DNA of 64,000 nt from CAZQSS01 sp964596405 (GTDB taxonomy: Bacteria; Patescibacteriota; Patescibacteriia; Magasanikbacterales; UBA10003), in assembly GCA_964596405.1 (NCBI GenBank), contig CAZQSS010000001.1:1-64000 (forward strand), given 5' to 3'. Each line of letters starts with the position of its first letter. Position 1 is the first letter of the stretch. The translations under genes and the position numbers were made by a program. Below, piece after piece: positions 7,723-15,774 of the stretch. A model generated the notes under the pieces. That model saw nothing but the letters and a program-made list of their open reading frames with translations. It searched no databases and was not told the DNA's origin.

Positions 7723-8835
7723 ATGCGTATTATCTTCTCTGGTGGCGGCACTTTGGGGCCGGTTATGCCGCTCATCGCCATCTACCAAGAACTCAAAAAA
7801 AACAGGCCCGATTGGGAATTCTTGTGGGTTGGGACAAAAGACGGGCCGGAAGAGCGCTTGGTAGGCTCTTACGGTTTGAATTTCAAAAAAATACTGGCGG
7901 TAAAATTACGCCGCTACATGAGCTGGAAAAATGTCGCCGATTTTTTTATTTTTTGGGCCGCCTTCGCGCAATCAGTCCAACTGATGAAATTATGGCAGCC
8001 GGATATTTTAATCACGGCCGGCGGTTACATCAGTGTGCCCCTGCATCTGGCCGCCTGGTTTTTTAAAAAAGTAACGATTGTTCATCAGCAAGATGTCCGC
8101 GTGGGCCTGGCCAATCGGTTGATGTCGTTTTTCGCCACTTACGTTACTACTTCGTTAGAGATTAATGTTAAAGACTTTCCAAAAAATAAAACCATCCGGA
8201 TGGGCAACCCGGTGCGTGCCGGCGTGTTGCGCGGCAGTCGGGAAGCGGCCATCGCCCATTTTTCTTTGGATCCGGACTTGCCGACAATTTTGATTTTGGG
8301 CGGCGGCACAGGCGCGCTGTCACTCAATAAATTGGTGGCGCGGTCTTTGGGCGAGGTGATTGACCGCTGTCAGGTAATCCATATGACCGGACCGGGCAAG
8401 GCCGTGGCCGTGCCCAAATTTTTAGGCAATACTCGCGACCGGCTTTTGGCCGAGCGTTATCATCCGATGGTTTTTTTGGATGAAGATTTGCTGGCACACG
8501 CGCTCGCGGCCGCGGATCTGGTGGTTTGCCGCGCCGGGTTTTCCACTCTTTCGGAATTATCGGTTTTGGGTAAGGCAATTTTAATCGTGCCGATTGCCAA
8601 CAGTCACCAAGAAGATAACGCGATATATTTTAATCACCGCGCCGAAGCGCCGATTTTTAACGAGGGCAGTCAGAACAAAGACGAGTTTGTCCGGGAAATT
8701 AAAAGGCTTTTAGGTGATTTGGGCGAGCTGAAAGTCATGGGCCACAATATGAGTAAAATTATCCCCAAAGACGCCCGGGAAAAATACGCTTTTTTGATTG
8801 AAGAGATTGCGGCCAAGTTATCATCCCAGTCGTAA
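7723..8835 (+). CDS. murG: MurG glycosyltransferase
   Basis: MurG adds GlcNAc to lipid I to make lipid II at the inner membrane face. The 370-aa GT-B protein has the N-terminal Gly-rich loop GGGTLGPVMPL, the linker-side GGGTGALSLN and the C-terminal donor-binding CRAGFSTLSELSVLG. The loop carries Pro where the classical GGTGGH motif has its His. The rest of the family signature is intact, so function is probably retained. Confidence 0.92.
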   Translation: MRIIFSGGGTLGPVMPLIAIYQELKKNRPDWEFLWVGTKDGPEERLVGSYGLNFKKILAVKLRRYMSWKNVADFFIFWAAFAQSVQLMKLWQPDILITAGGYISVPLHLAAWFFKKVTIVHQQDVRVGLANRLMSFFATYVTTSLEINVKDFPKNKTIRMGNPVRAGVLRGSREAAIAHFSLDPDLPTILILGGGTGALSLNKLVARSLGEVIDRCQVIHMTGPGKAVAVPKFLGNTRDRLLAERYHPMVFLDEDLLAHALAAADLVVCRAGFSTLSELSVLGKAILIVPIANSHQEDNAIYFNHRAEAPIFNEGSQNKDEFVREIKRLLGDLGELKVMGHNMSKIIPKDAREKYAFLIEEIAAKLSSQS

Positions 8836-8845
8836 TAATATTTTC

Positions 8846-8941
8846 CCCTCCTTGTGAAGGAGGGGTTAGGGGAGGTTAGCAACCGCTCTTTTTCTTTTCA
8901 AACCATTCTACCATTCGGGCGAAAGGTAGAATGGTAAGAAA
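8846..8941. repeat. Two palindromes after murG
   Basis: CCCCTCCTT-GTG-AAGGAGGGG is a 9-bp hairpin followed by TTAGGGGAGG. About 55 nt later ACCATTCTACC and GGTAGAATGGT form an 11-bp inverted repeat. Neither has a T run, so they resemble dispersed palindromes more than terminators. Confidence 0.6.
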
Positions 8942-8963
8942 TGATAAGAAAAGTTTGATGAAT

Positions 8964-8995
8964 AAAAAAAGCCCCAAGCGTGAAAACGCCGGGGC
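8964..8995 (-). terminator. Terminator of the 74-aa gene
   Basis: On the minus strand GCCCCGGCG and CGCTTGGGGC form the stem, followed by seven T residues. Confidence 0.8.
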
Positions 8996-9021
8996 ATGTT
9001 GTGTTGTTCGGATCCGACGGG

Positions 9022-9246
9022 TCAGACGTTAATGATCTCGCCGCTTGGGCCAAAGATCATCACCATGAACATTGTCATGGTCATCAGTCCCGAACTGATA
9101 CTGGTGCTGGCGATGAGGATTGGGCCGGTATACCCGATCTCGTTTTTGATCCGCTGCTTCACCGCATCCTCAGTGGTTTCGGCGTTGCAGATGGCTTTCA
9201 CAGCAGCCTCCACCGCAGCATCCGTTCTCTCGTGGTAAGCTTTCAT
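9022..9246 (-). CDS. 74-aa unknown protein with long RNA leader
   Basis: The protein starts MKAYHERTDAAVEAAV, with an acidic helical N-terminal half and a hydrophobic C-terminal segment rich in Met, Ile and Thr (about residues 43-68) that could cross a membrane once. A strong CGGAGG lies 7 nt before the ATG, fixing the start; a longer frame to 9294 lacks such a site. It has its own consensus promoter about 320 nt upstream, a structured leader and a terminator, so it is a well-defined single-gene unit. Function unknown. Confidence 0.7.
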   Translation of the reverse strand: MKAYHERTDAAVEAAVKAICNAETTEDAVKQRIKNEIGYTGPILIASTSISSGLMTMTMFMVMIFGPSGEIINV

Positions 9247-9563
9247 TTCGTACCTCCGTGTTGAACAGTTGAAAGATCGTTCAAACCCTTTCACATCAAG
9301 TAGGACAAAGATTAATCTCTAGTAATGGTAGCCCCGACGCAAGGTCGGGGTTAAGATCTAGAGGTAGATAAGCGATTGGCTGAAACAAGTCGAAACCTGT
9401 TTGTAGCTAACCATCTTACCCGAACGGTTACCTCTCCGCCTTTGGCGGATACTTAACCGTTATATTGTGTCCCCCTTGACTTAAAAGGGTTTAATTTTTT
9501 AAATCGTCAAATTGCTGTAAATCGAGCCTAAAATTATTACTTAACGCCCATTTCATCATTTAA
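9247..9563 (-). ncRNA. Structured 5' leader RNA, unassigned
   Basis: From the probable start near 9563 to the 74-aa gene. Visible helices: AACGGTTA/TAACCGTT (9423-9430, 9454-9461) enclosing TCCGCC-TTT-GGCGGA; CCCCGAC/GTCGGGG (9332-9338, 9344-9350) enclosed by CTCTAG/CTAGAG (9317-9322, 9358-9363). A possible pseudoknot pairs ATGGTTAGC with GCTACCAT. It matches no riboswitch family I know, and could be a cis-regulator or a processed ncRNA. Confidence 0.55.
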
Positions 9564-9569
9564 CAATAT

Positions 9570-9598
9570 AGTATACCACAAAATCAGAATCTTGTCAA
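9570..9598 (-). promoter_or_regulatory. Consensus promoter for leader RNA and 74-aa gene
   Basis: On the minus strand TTGACA (9593-9598) and TATACT (9570-9575) are separated by 17 bp. The stretch 9599-9704 holds only A+T-rich sequence up to the divergent promoter at 9705. Confidence 0.8.
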
Positions 9599-9704
9599 GC
9601 CCTGCGAATTGGCTAAAACTAGCGAAAAAATCAAAAAATAAGCTCAATTAGACGCAATTTATTTGTTTTATCTGGCTAAGTTTTGTCGCTCGTTATTGAG
9701 GGAC

Positions 9705-9733
9705 TTGACAAATTTCCTTTTTTATGGTTAAAT
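9705..9733 (+). promoter_or_regulatory. Promoter of the secreted beta-barrel-like gene
   Basis: TTGACA and TTAAAT with a 17-bp spacer. It overlaps the possible upstream ATG at 9724, which therefore cannot be the start of the gene. Confidence 0.75.
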
Positions 9734-9792
9734 ATAGGCCAGTTGATCTTTACAAAACAGAAGTCCAACAACCAACGGAAGGAAGGCGCCAG

Positions 9793-10956
9793 ATGAAGAA
9801 GTTCAGCGTGATCGTGGGTATCGTCGTTTTTTCGCTTTTCGCGGTAACGGCTCAGGCCGGTCAGCTCCTTGAGAGCCGCGGTCTCGGTATCGCCGCCGAC
9901 CTGCGCAACCCGGCGGTTTCCGCCCTGGAGGACGGCTGGTACGTCACCATCTTCAGCCTGGAGGCCGTGGGCAACGTGAGTGAAGTTCTCGATTCCTATC
10001 AGCTGGCCCAGGACATTTCAAAGTTCCGCGACGCCATGCAGCAGCGTGACTACACTCAGCTTGAGTCCAGGAAAGAGGAACTGCGCGACATTTTCCGCCG
10101 CGCCAATCATTCCCTGGATCTTCGGACCCGGGCCGATGCGGCGAGTCTGTCCGTAGGCAACAAGAAGTACGGCAAGTTCTTCTTGGGCGCCTATGGTGAA
10201 GGCCAGGCATCCGTAAGAACCACCCCACCCAAACAGAAGGAACTCAATGTGGTGCGGGAAGGAACGAACGGCTACCTCGACATCGGCGAAGACACCAACT
10301 TCCTGAAGTCCCGAGCTTACGGCGACGCCGGCGGCTTGGCGGGTTACGGCCTGAGCTTTGACCTGCCCAAGAAGATGCAGATTTCGGGTGGTATCATGAC
10401 CCGCATCTACAACCGCTGGTACATCGATGACTACCGCGTCACAATCAAGCGCGAGCTCAGAAGCGAAAAGGACGTGCAGATGCCCGACAACCTCAGCTTC
10501 CAAAGCGGGCTCAATGCCGCCATTGACAGCGCCGTGGCTTTCGCCCCCAACGACAAGTATGTGGGCGTCCGTGTGGTCGCCGCCGTGGAAAATATTTCCG
10601 CCTATCAGACGGTGGATATGCCCGGCAACGACGGCATGAAGTACGCCCTGGGCGCGAGCATTTTCCCGTTCCACGCGTTGGATTGGGACAACATGGTCAT
10701 CGCCACCGAAGCCGCTTACAAGGACGGCCCCATGCTACAGACGGGTATTGCCGTGCGACTGGGCGCCAAGATGCTCAACCTGACCCCGCGCGCCGGCCTG
10801 GTCATCCACGAGAGAAATCTCTACGGTGAAACCAGCGACCTGTTTGTTTGCGGCATGGGCGTGAAGCTGGCTATTCTGAGCCTGGCCGGAACCTATGAGC
10901 TGGGCTTGGATGGCAACTACTGGAACGCCGGCGGCAAAATCGGCATCGACTTCTAA
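9793..10956 (+). CDS. Secreted protein resembling an outer-membrane beta-barrel
   Basis: A 387-aa protein with a classic signal peptide (Lys-Lys start, hydrophobic core, AQA cleavage site near residue 23). The mature part has alternating polar/hydrophobic strands, many Gly and Tyr, and ends in GGKIGIDF, with the terminal Phe typical of BAM-inserted porins. It resembles the TraF-like or OmpA-size barrel class only loosely; no family is firmly recognised. GGAAGG precedes ATG 9793. DNA is clearly GC-richer than the core genes, suggesting transfer or different codon selection. It is followed 22 bp later by a small secreted protein gene. Confidence 0.7.
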   Translation: MKKFSVIVGIVVFSLFAVTAQAGQLLESRGLGIAADLRNPAVSALEDGWYVTIFSLEAVGNVSEVLDSYQLAQDISKFRDAMQQRDYTQLESRKEELRDIFRRANHSLDLRTRADAASLSVGNKKYGKFFLGAYGEGQASVRTTPPKQKELNVVREGTNGYLDIGEDTNFLKSRAYGDAGGLAGYGLSFDLPKKMQISGGIMTRIYNRWYIDDYRVTIKRELRSEKDVQMPDNLSFQSGLNAAIDSAVAFAPNDKYVGVRVVAAVENISAYQTVDMPGNDGMKYALGASIFPFHALDWDNMVIATEAAYKDGPMLQTGIAVRLGAKMLNLTPRAGLVIHERNLYGETSDLFVCGMGVKLAILSLAGTYELGLDGNYWNAGGKIGIDF

Positions 10957-10978
10957 ACAAGGAGTAAAGGAGTAGAAG

Positions 10979-11278
10979 ATGAAGAATGTCCGGTACGCGC
11001 TTCTGGGGATTTTGGCGGTCGTCGCCATTGTGTTTGCGGCCGGCATGCTGAGCGCGGCCGAACCGTCGCAGGAGCTCATCATCGGTAACAGCACCTTCAT
11101 TCCGCTGCCGGTGGATTACGCCGGCAACCTCGCCCAGAAGAAACTGGCGATGGAAACGGTTCAGAAGTTTGAGAAGGCTCATTCTGAACTCGTTGTTCTC
11201 TGCTGGAACCCGAGCTACATCGTCGGTAGCATGAATGTCGCCATTGACGGTGTCTACATCTACCACAGACCTAAGTAA
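10979..11278 (+). CDS. 99-aa secreted protein, unknown
   Basis: The N-terminus MKNVRYALLGILAVV... leads into a cleavable signal (AAGMLSAAEP, cleavage near residue 27). The mature part is about 70 residues, with one Cys. A strong GGAG precedes the ATG, and the gene shares transcript, composition and terminator with the barrel-like gene at 9793, which suggests joint function in the envelope. No family recognised. Confidence 0.65.
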   Translation: MKNVRYALLGILAVVAIVFAAGMLSAAEPSQELIIGNSTFIPLPVDYAGNLAQKKLAMETVQKFEKAHSELVVLCWNPSYIVGSMNVAIDGVYIYHRPK

Positions 11279-11294
11279 CTAGAAATTTTAACTC

Positions 11295-11324
11295 AAAAGC
11301 GAATCCCAACGGGTTCGCTTTTTT
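11295..11324 (+). terminator. Terminator of the secreted-protein operon
   Basis: AAAAGCGAA and TTCGCTTTT form a 9-bp stem ending in a T run. The following promoter for the glycosylase gene begins within 5 nt. Confidence 0.8.
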
Positions 11325-11325
11325 C

Positions 11326-11355
11326 TTTACAATTAATTGATTTTTTTGGTAAACT
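11326..11355 (+). promoter_or_regulatory. Leaderless-type promoter of the glycosylase gene
   Basis: TTTACA and TAAACT are spaced 18 bp, and TAAACT is 6 nt before the ATG at 11362, the same geometry as at rplI. Confidence 0.6.
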
Positions 11356-11361
11356 GCCAAC

Positions 11362-11970
11362 ATGAAACCGCAACAAATTTTCAATCAGTTATATAAAAAA
11401 TATGGTCACCAACACTGGTGGCCGACGACCAAAGGTCGCCACGACAGTCTTTTTGAGATTTGTGTGGGGGCGATTTTAACCCAAAATACAGCCTGGACCA
11501 ATGTAGAAAAAGCGCTCGCGTGCCTGATCAAAAATAAATTGATGTCGCCGCGGGCTGTGGCTAAAGCGCCCTTGGCTAAACTTCAAAAATGTATCCGGTC
11601 CTCCGGGTATTACCGGCAAAAAGCCAAAAAGTTGAAGATTTTTACCGATTGGCTGATAAAAAATTATCAAGGCAATCTTAAGCGGTTTTTTAAAAAAAGT
11701 TTATCGGAGAGCAGGGGAGAGTTACTGGGGCTTTGGGGTATTGGCCGCGAGACCGCCGATTCCATTTTACTTTATGCCGGGGGCCAGCCGATTTTTGTGG
11801 TAGACGCTTATACCAAACGACTTTGCCAAAAATACGGTTTGGATTTTAAAGATTACGATGAATGCCGTCACTTTTTTGAATCGCGCCTCAAGCCCACTAA
11901 AAAGTTCAGCCGGGCAAAACTATATAATGAATTTCACGCCTTGATTATAAGGTGGGGAAAAGAACAGTAA
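11362..11970 (+). CDS. Endonuclease III-like DNA glycosylase
   Basis: A 202-aa HhH-GPD superfamily protein for base-excision repair. Helix-hairpin-helix LWGIGRETADSILLYAGG (about residues 120-137) is followed by VVDAYTKRL with the catalytic Asp. Unlike standard Nth it stops at GKEQ and lacks the C-terminal four-Cys iron-sulfur loop. Such short forms exist in the MagIII/alkyl-purine branch, so alkylated bases are possible substrates. There is no ribosome site and initiation is probably leaderless. Confidence 0.85.
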   Translation: MKPQQIFNQLYKKYGHQHWWPTTKGRHDSLFEICVGAILTQNTAWTNVEKALACLIKNKLMSPRAVAKAPLAKLQKCIRSSGYYRQKAKKLKIFTDWLIKNYQGNLKRFFKKSLSESRGELLGLWGIGRETADSILLYAGGQPIFVVDAYTKRLCQKYGLDFKDYDECRHFFESRLKPTKKFSRAKLYNEFHALIIRWGKEQ

Positions 11971-11995
11971 AAATCTCGCCGACGGCGAGATTTTT
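11969..11995. terminator. Bidirectional terminator
   Basis: AAAAATCTCGCC-GAC-GGCGAGATTTTT, a 12-bp stem serving the convergent glycosylase and cupin genes. Confidence 0.9.
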
Positions 11996-12015
11996 AAGTT
12001 TAATTAATAATTCGT

Positions 12016-12318
12016 TTAATGATTAATCAAGACAAGCATGAAGCTGGTATTCTCACGCGCCTTTAACGAATGAACATCATTTTTTTCCAGGTAAATAAAT
12101 GTGCCGGGTAACATGGCAATATTTTTTCCTTTGAGATTAAAAATGCCATCGCCTTCAACCACATACACAAAACCTTGTTTTGTAGATGTGTGTTCCGATA
12201 TCTCTGTTCCGCCGGCCATACAAAATAAGGTGACGTTCAGCCCATCGTTTTTTACAATATCCTTGCTCAGAATTCCTTTTTTCGGGTACTCAATAAGTTT
12301 GTTAATTTCTTCGGTCAT
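12016..12318 (-). CDS. Small cupin-domain protein
   Basis: A 100-aa single cupin barrel. The first motif HTSTKQGFVYVVEGDG and the second PGTFIYLEKNDVHSL carry the metal-site His and Glu positions in reduced form. Substrate unknown. It lies 5 bp downstream of the hemerythrin-like gene and is probably cotranscribed, suggesting a small metal or oxygen-responsive unit. Confidence 0.8.
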   Translation of the reverse strand: MTEEINKLIEYPKKGILSKDIVKNDGLNVTLFCMAGGTEISEHTSTKQGFVYVVEGDGIFNLKGKNIAMLPGTFIYLEKNDVHSLKARENTSFMLVLINH

Positions 12319-12323
12319 AATTT

Positions 12324-12851
12324 TTATTTTTTTAAGCTTTTCAGAAAAGAAAGATGTTTTTCTTTTTCTTTGGCCAATTTTTGTTCGGCTTCTTCAAATT
12401 TTTTGAGCATTTCTTTTTTTGTGCCTTGGTCTAGAGCCTCGTCGGCCATGGGGTAGAGGATGTTGTCTTCTTTAAAGATATGTTCTTGCAGAAGTTGAGC
12501 GTACCCGCGAGCGCCGTTAATTATTTTGTTTTTATCATTTTCCTCAAGTCCTTTTTCAAGTTCTTTAATAAAATCTCTTCCCAAGTTGTGTTCAACCAGC
12601 ATTTGCTCTATCGGATTACAGTGGGCGCAACCCCTCTCGGCCGCCGCGTTAAATTCTTTAAATAAAATGTCTTCTTCTTTGGCATGATGAAATTTGTCGG
12701 CGTAGCCTCTGACAAAATCAACGGTTTTTTTAAAGAAATCTTTATCAATCTCTTTTCCCGCCTCTAAGGACGCGCATTTTGCCAGTAGCGCGTTTATTAC
12801 TTTTAGTATATTTTGATGCTCGTCAGAGAGCATTTTTAACGTTATGTCCAT
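12324..12851 (-). CDS. Hemerythrin HHE-domain protein
   Basis: A 175-aa four-helix protein. Iron-ligand pattern: His near residue 12 (SDEHQN), HHAKEED in helix 2, EHNLGRDF in helix 3 and QEHIFKEDNILYP in helix 4, a full HHE repeat set. Such proteins bind a diiron centre and sense or bind oxygen or nitric oxide. A CAHC pair near residue 76 is extra. The C-terminal 30 residues are a charged coil. Divergent from the ABC exporter gene. Confidence 0.88.
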   Translation of the reverse strand: MDITLKMLSDEHQNILKVINALLAKCASLEAGKEIDKDFFKKTVDFVRGYADKFHHAKEEDILFKEFNAAAERGCAHCNPIEQMLVEHNLGRDFIKELEKGLEENDKNKIINGARGYAQLLQEHIFKEDNILYPMADEALDQGTKKEMLKKFEEAEQKLAKEKEKHLSFLKSLKK

Positions 12852-12857
12852 ATAAAA

Positions 12858-12886
12858 TTGATTAAAAATTTATCTTTTGTTATGAT
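12858..12886 (+). promoter_or_regulatory. Promoter of the ABC exporter
   Basis: TTGATT and TATGAT with a 17-bp spacer. Candidate starts at 12858 and 12882 lie within it, which supports ATG 12963. Confidence 0.6.
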
Positions 12887-12962
12887 AAGCGTGTATTTAG
12901 GGTGGTTTTTATATTTTTATATTAACACAACCAATCTTGAGTCGCAAGTTCGAATAAAAGTT

Positions 12963-14723
12963 ATGAAGAATAATACAAAAATTACGCTTAAAATCTATTG
13001 GCAACACGCCAGGCAATATAAGATTTCCATCATGTTGTCAGTTTTGGGCGTGGTTGGCGCCGCGGCTTTAAATGTGGCGGTGCCTTTGTATTACAAAAAG
13101 TTTTTTGACACTTTGGCCAACGCCCAAATAAAAGAGGCGGCGATTCCTATTTTGATAGGGATTTTAATCTATATTTTAATTCTTAAACTTATTGAATGGG
13201 CGTGTTGGCGGGTGGTAACGTTCGGCGTTACTTATTTTGAAACGGGAGTAATCGCCGATTTGTCCAACACCTGTTTTCAATATCTGCACAAACACTCATT
13301 TTTTTATTTCAACAATAATTTTATTGGGTCTTTGGTCAAGCGCGTTAACCGTTTTACTCGAGCCTTTGAGAGTATCGGCGATAAAATAGTTTGGAATTTG
13401 TTGCCGTTGACTGTTAACATTGGTTTGGTTTTAATCGTCTTAATTTATAAAAATACAATTTTGGGATTAATTCTTTTGGGCTGGCTGATTTTATTTTTTA
13501 TTATCAATTGGATTTTTACTAATTATAAATTAAAGTACGACATTGAACGCAGTCTGGCGGAAACAGAGGTTTCAAAAGTTTTGGCCGACACCATTACCAA
13601 TCACAACAACGTGCGGCTTTTTGTCGGTTATGCCAGAGAAATGGCCAACTTTTTTTTGGTGACCAAAAAAATGCGTGAATTAATGGCCTTTGCCTGGAAT
13701 TTGAGCAACGTTTTTGAGGCGGTTCAGGGTTTTTTAATGGTGCTTCTGGAGATCGGCCTGTTTTATTGGGGTCTAAAACTTTGGCAAAAGAATTTATTCA
13801 CTATCGGTGATTTTGTTTTGCTCCAATCTTATGTTTTGTTGGTGGTAATAAAGATTTGGGATTTTGGCCGGACTATTCGTCACGCTTATCAGGATTTAGC
13901 TGATGCCGAAGAAATGACGGAAATTTTGACCACACCTCATGAGATAACCGATAGGCCGGGCGCCAAAGATTTGGTGGTAAGTCGCGGGCAGATTGAATTT
14001 AAAGACGTAAATTTTAATTACAAACAAAAAAGAACAATCTTGGCGGATTTTAGTTTAGTGATTAAACCGAGAGAAAAACTTGCTTTTGCCGGCCCTTCGG
14101 GCGCGGGTAAAACCACCATTGCCGGATTGCTTTTACGATTGTTTGACACCGACAGCGGCAGTATTTTAATTGACGGTCAGGATATTACCGCCGTCACTCA
14201 AGAAAGTTTGCGCAAAAATATCAGCCTGGTGCCGCAAGATCCGATTTTGTTCCATCGGTCGCTAATGGAAAACATCCGCTATGGCAAGCCCGAGGCGACC
14301 AATGAACAAGTACTTGAGGCGGCTAAGTTGGCGCACTGCGATGAGTTTATCCGCCAGTTGTCGGCCGGGTATGATACTTTTGTCGGTGAACGCGGCGTTA
14401 AGCTTTCGGGCGGCGAACGCCAGCGCGTGGCCATTGCCCGGGCGATTTTGCGCGACGCGCCGATTTTAATTTTAGATGAGGCCACCTCCAGTTTGGATTC
14501 GGAATCGGAAGGTTTAATCCAAGATGCTTTGGCCCGACTGATGAAAGATAAAACCGTGATTGTTATTGCCCATCGACTTTCCACTATTATGAAGATGGAC
14601 AGAATTGTGGTAATAGAAAACGGCAGAATTATAGAAGAGGGGACGCACGACGAACTGTTGGCGCACGTTGACGGCATCTATAAAAAACTTTGGGAACTGC
14701 AAGCCGGCGGATTTATCAAATAA
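12963..14723 (+). CDS. ABC transporter, fused permease and ATPase
   Basis: A half-transporter (586 aa) of the MsbA/LmrA exporter type. The N-terminal half has six membrane helices. The ATPase domain shows Walker A GPSGAGKTT, Q-loop PQDP, signature LSGGERQRVAIARA, Walker B ILILDEAT and switch His IVIAHRLST. It probably works as a homodimer exporting lipid, peptide or drug. The start is ambiguous: an upstream frame would add another hydrophobic stretch but overlaps the promoter. Confidence 0.92.
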   Translation: MKNNTKITLKIYWQHARQYKISIMLSVLGVVGAAALNVAVPLYYKKFFDTLANAQIKEAAIPILIGILIYILILKLIEWACWRVVTFGVTYFETGVIADLSNTCFQYLHKHSFFYFNNNFIGSLVKRVNRFTRAFESIGDKIVWNLLPLTVNIGLVLIVLIYKNTILGLILLGWLILFFIINWIFTNYKLKYDIERSLAETEVSKVLADTITNHNNVRLFVGYAREMANFFLVTKKMRELMAFAWNLSNVFEAVQGFLMVLLEIGLFYWGLKLWQKNLFTIGDFVLLQSYVLLVVIKIWDFGRTIRHAYQDLADAEEMTEILTTPHEITDRPGAKDLVVSRGQIEFKDVNFNYKQKRTILADFSLVIKPREKLAFAGPSGAGKTTIAGLLLRLFDTDSGSILIDGQDITAVTQESLRKNISLVPQDPILFHRSLMENIRYGKPEATNEQVLEAAKLAHCDEFIRQLSAGYDTFVGERGVKLSGGERQRVAIARAILRDAPILILDEATSSLDSESEGLIQDALARLMKDKTVIVIAHRLSTIMKMDRIVVIENGRIIEEGTHDELLAHVDGIYKKLWELQAGGFIK

Positions 14724-14730
14724 TTAGTTT

Positions 14731-14763
14731 AAAATAGCCCCGTCATTCGACGGGGCTATTTTT
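14731..14763. terminator. Bidirectional terminator
   Basis: AAAATAGCCCCGTC-ATTC-GACGGGGCTATTTTT lies between the convergent ABC and DedA genes. Confidence 0.9.
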
Positions 14764-14771
14764 GTCTGAAA

Positions 14772-15425
14772 TTAATTATCTTTTTTAGCCCCTTCTTTTA
14801 TAAAGTAATGGACAATGATTTCTTTTATCAGCGGTACCAGTGAAACAAAGATGATGGCCAATATCAGCACGCCAAAATGTTCTTTCACCCAAGGGATATT
14901 GCCAAATAAAAAGCCGCCAAAAATGAATAAAGAACACCAAAGCGCGGCGCCAATAACATTATAAATGATGAAAATTCTATACGGCATGGCGCCGATGCCG
15001 GCCACAAACGGGGCAAATGTTCTGATAATGGGGATGAACCGCGCGAGAATAATAGTTTTTTTACCGTATTTTTCATAAAATCCTTGCGCGCGCAACAGAT
15101 GTTTTTGATTAAACAACAAAGACGATTCTTTTTTAAATACTTTTGGCCCGATGAATTTGCCAAGGTGATAATTCACCGCGTCGCCCGCAACCGCGGCGAT
15201 AAAAAGAATCAAAAAAAGTATTTCCACTCTGAATGAGCCGATGGCGGCCAGCGCTCCTGCGGTGAACAAAAGGCTGTCGCCGGGCAAAAACGGCGTCAAC
15301 ACCAGCCCGGTTTCAAGGAATACTATCAAAAACAACAAAACGTATGTCGCGGCGGCGTATTCATTTACTATCGCCTGCAGGTATTTATCAAGATGCATGA
15401 TTACTTCAACGAATTTAAATATCAT
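14772..15425 (-). CDS. DedA-family membrane protein
   Basis: A 217-aa integral membrane protein. FLETGLVLTPFLPGDSLLF and GDAVNYHLGKFIG, then ARFIPIIRTFAPFVAGIG with the conserved Arg and Pro, are diagnostic for DedA, thought to act as undecaprenyl-phosphate or phospholipid translocases with proton coupling. The longer start at 15425 keeps the HLDKYL region within the usual N-terminal helix; ATG 15398 is the alternative. It lies 1 bp after the small transporter gene. Confidence 0.9.
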   Translation of the reverse strand: MIFKFVEVIMHLDKYLQAIVNEYAAATYVLLFLIVFLETGLVLTPFLPGDSLLFTAGALAAIGSFRVEILFLILFIAAVAGDAVNYHLGKFIGPKVFKKESSLLFNQKHLLRAQGFYEKYGKKTIILARFIPIIRTFAPFVAGIGAMPYRIFIIYNVIGAALWCSLFIFGGFLFGNIPWVKEHFGVLILAIIFVSLVPLIKEIIVHYFIKEGAKKDN

Positions 15426-15426
15426 A

Positions 15427-15762
15427 TTAAATTTCTATAAAAATTACACTTAAAATTCCCAAACCAATTCCGATTTTGTTTATTAAAGACAAGTCCTCTT
15501 TAAAATAAAGAACACCCACAAGGACGACAACGATCAGGTTCAGAACAGTAAATACCGAGACAGCCTTAGACAAAGATTCGTATTTTAAGGAAATCGCCCA
15601 AAAAATAGTTCCGACAAAATAAATCAAAAGCCCGGCGTAAAGCAAGACGTCTTTACTGCCAATAGACCATTTTTTGAAAAAAATATCTCCAACCACTTCA
15701 AGCGCCACGGCTAAGGCGATTAGACCGAAGAAAATAATTTTTAGAGTGATTGTTGAGGCCAT
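15427..15762 (-). CDS. Small multidrug resistance-like transporter
   Basis: A 111-aa protein with four membrane helices. It has a Glu in helix 1 (VALEVVGDIFFKKW) and the YESLSKAVSVFTVLNLIVV pattern in helix 3 of the SMR/EamA-half group. The function is probably proton-coupled efflux as a dimer. It lies in a minus-strand run from 18032 to 14772 with gaps of a few bases. Confidence 0.8.
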   Translation of the reverse strand: MASTITLKIIFFGLIALAVALEVVGDIFFKKWSIGSKDVLLYAGLLIYFVGTIFWAISLKYESLSKAVSVFTVLNLIVVVLVGVLYFKEDLSLINKIGIGLGILSVIFIEI

Positions 15763-15774
15763 ATTTGTATCAGT

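Noticed and set aside
9380..9470. GGTTTCGAC on the minus strand as the 5' part of a tmRNA
   Set aside because: No matching acceptor stem, T-loop or CCA end was found, and the promoter lies too far upstream.
9724..9792. Longer start for the barrel-like protein
   Set aside because: It lies within the promoter and would hide the signal peptide.
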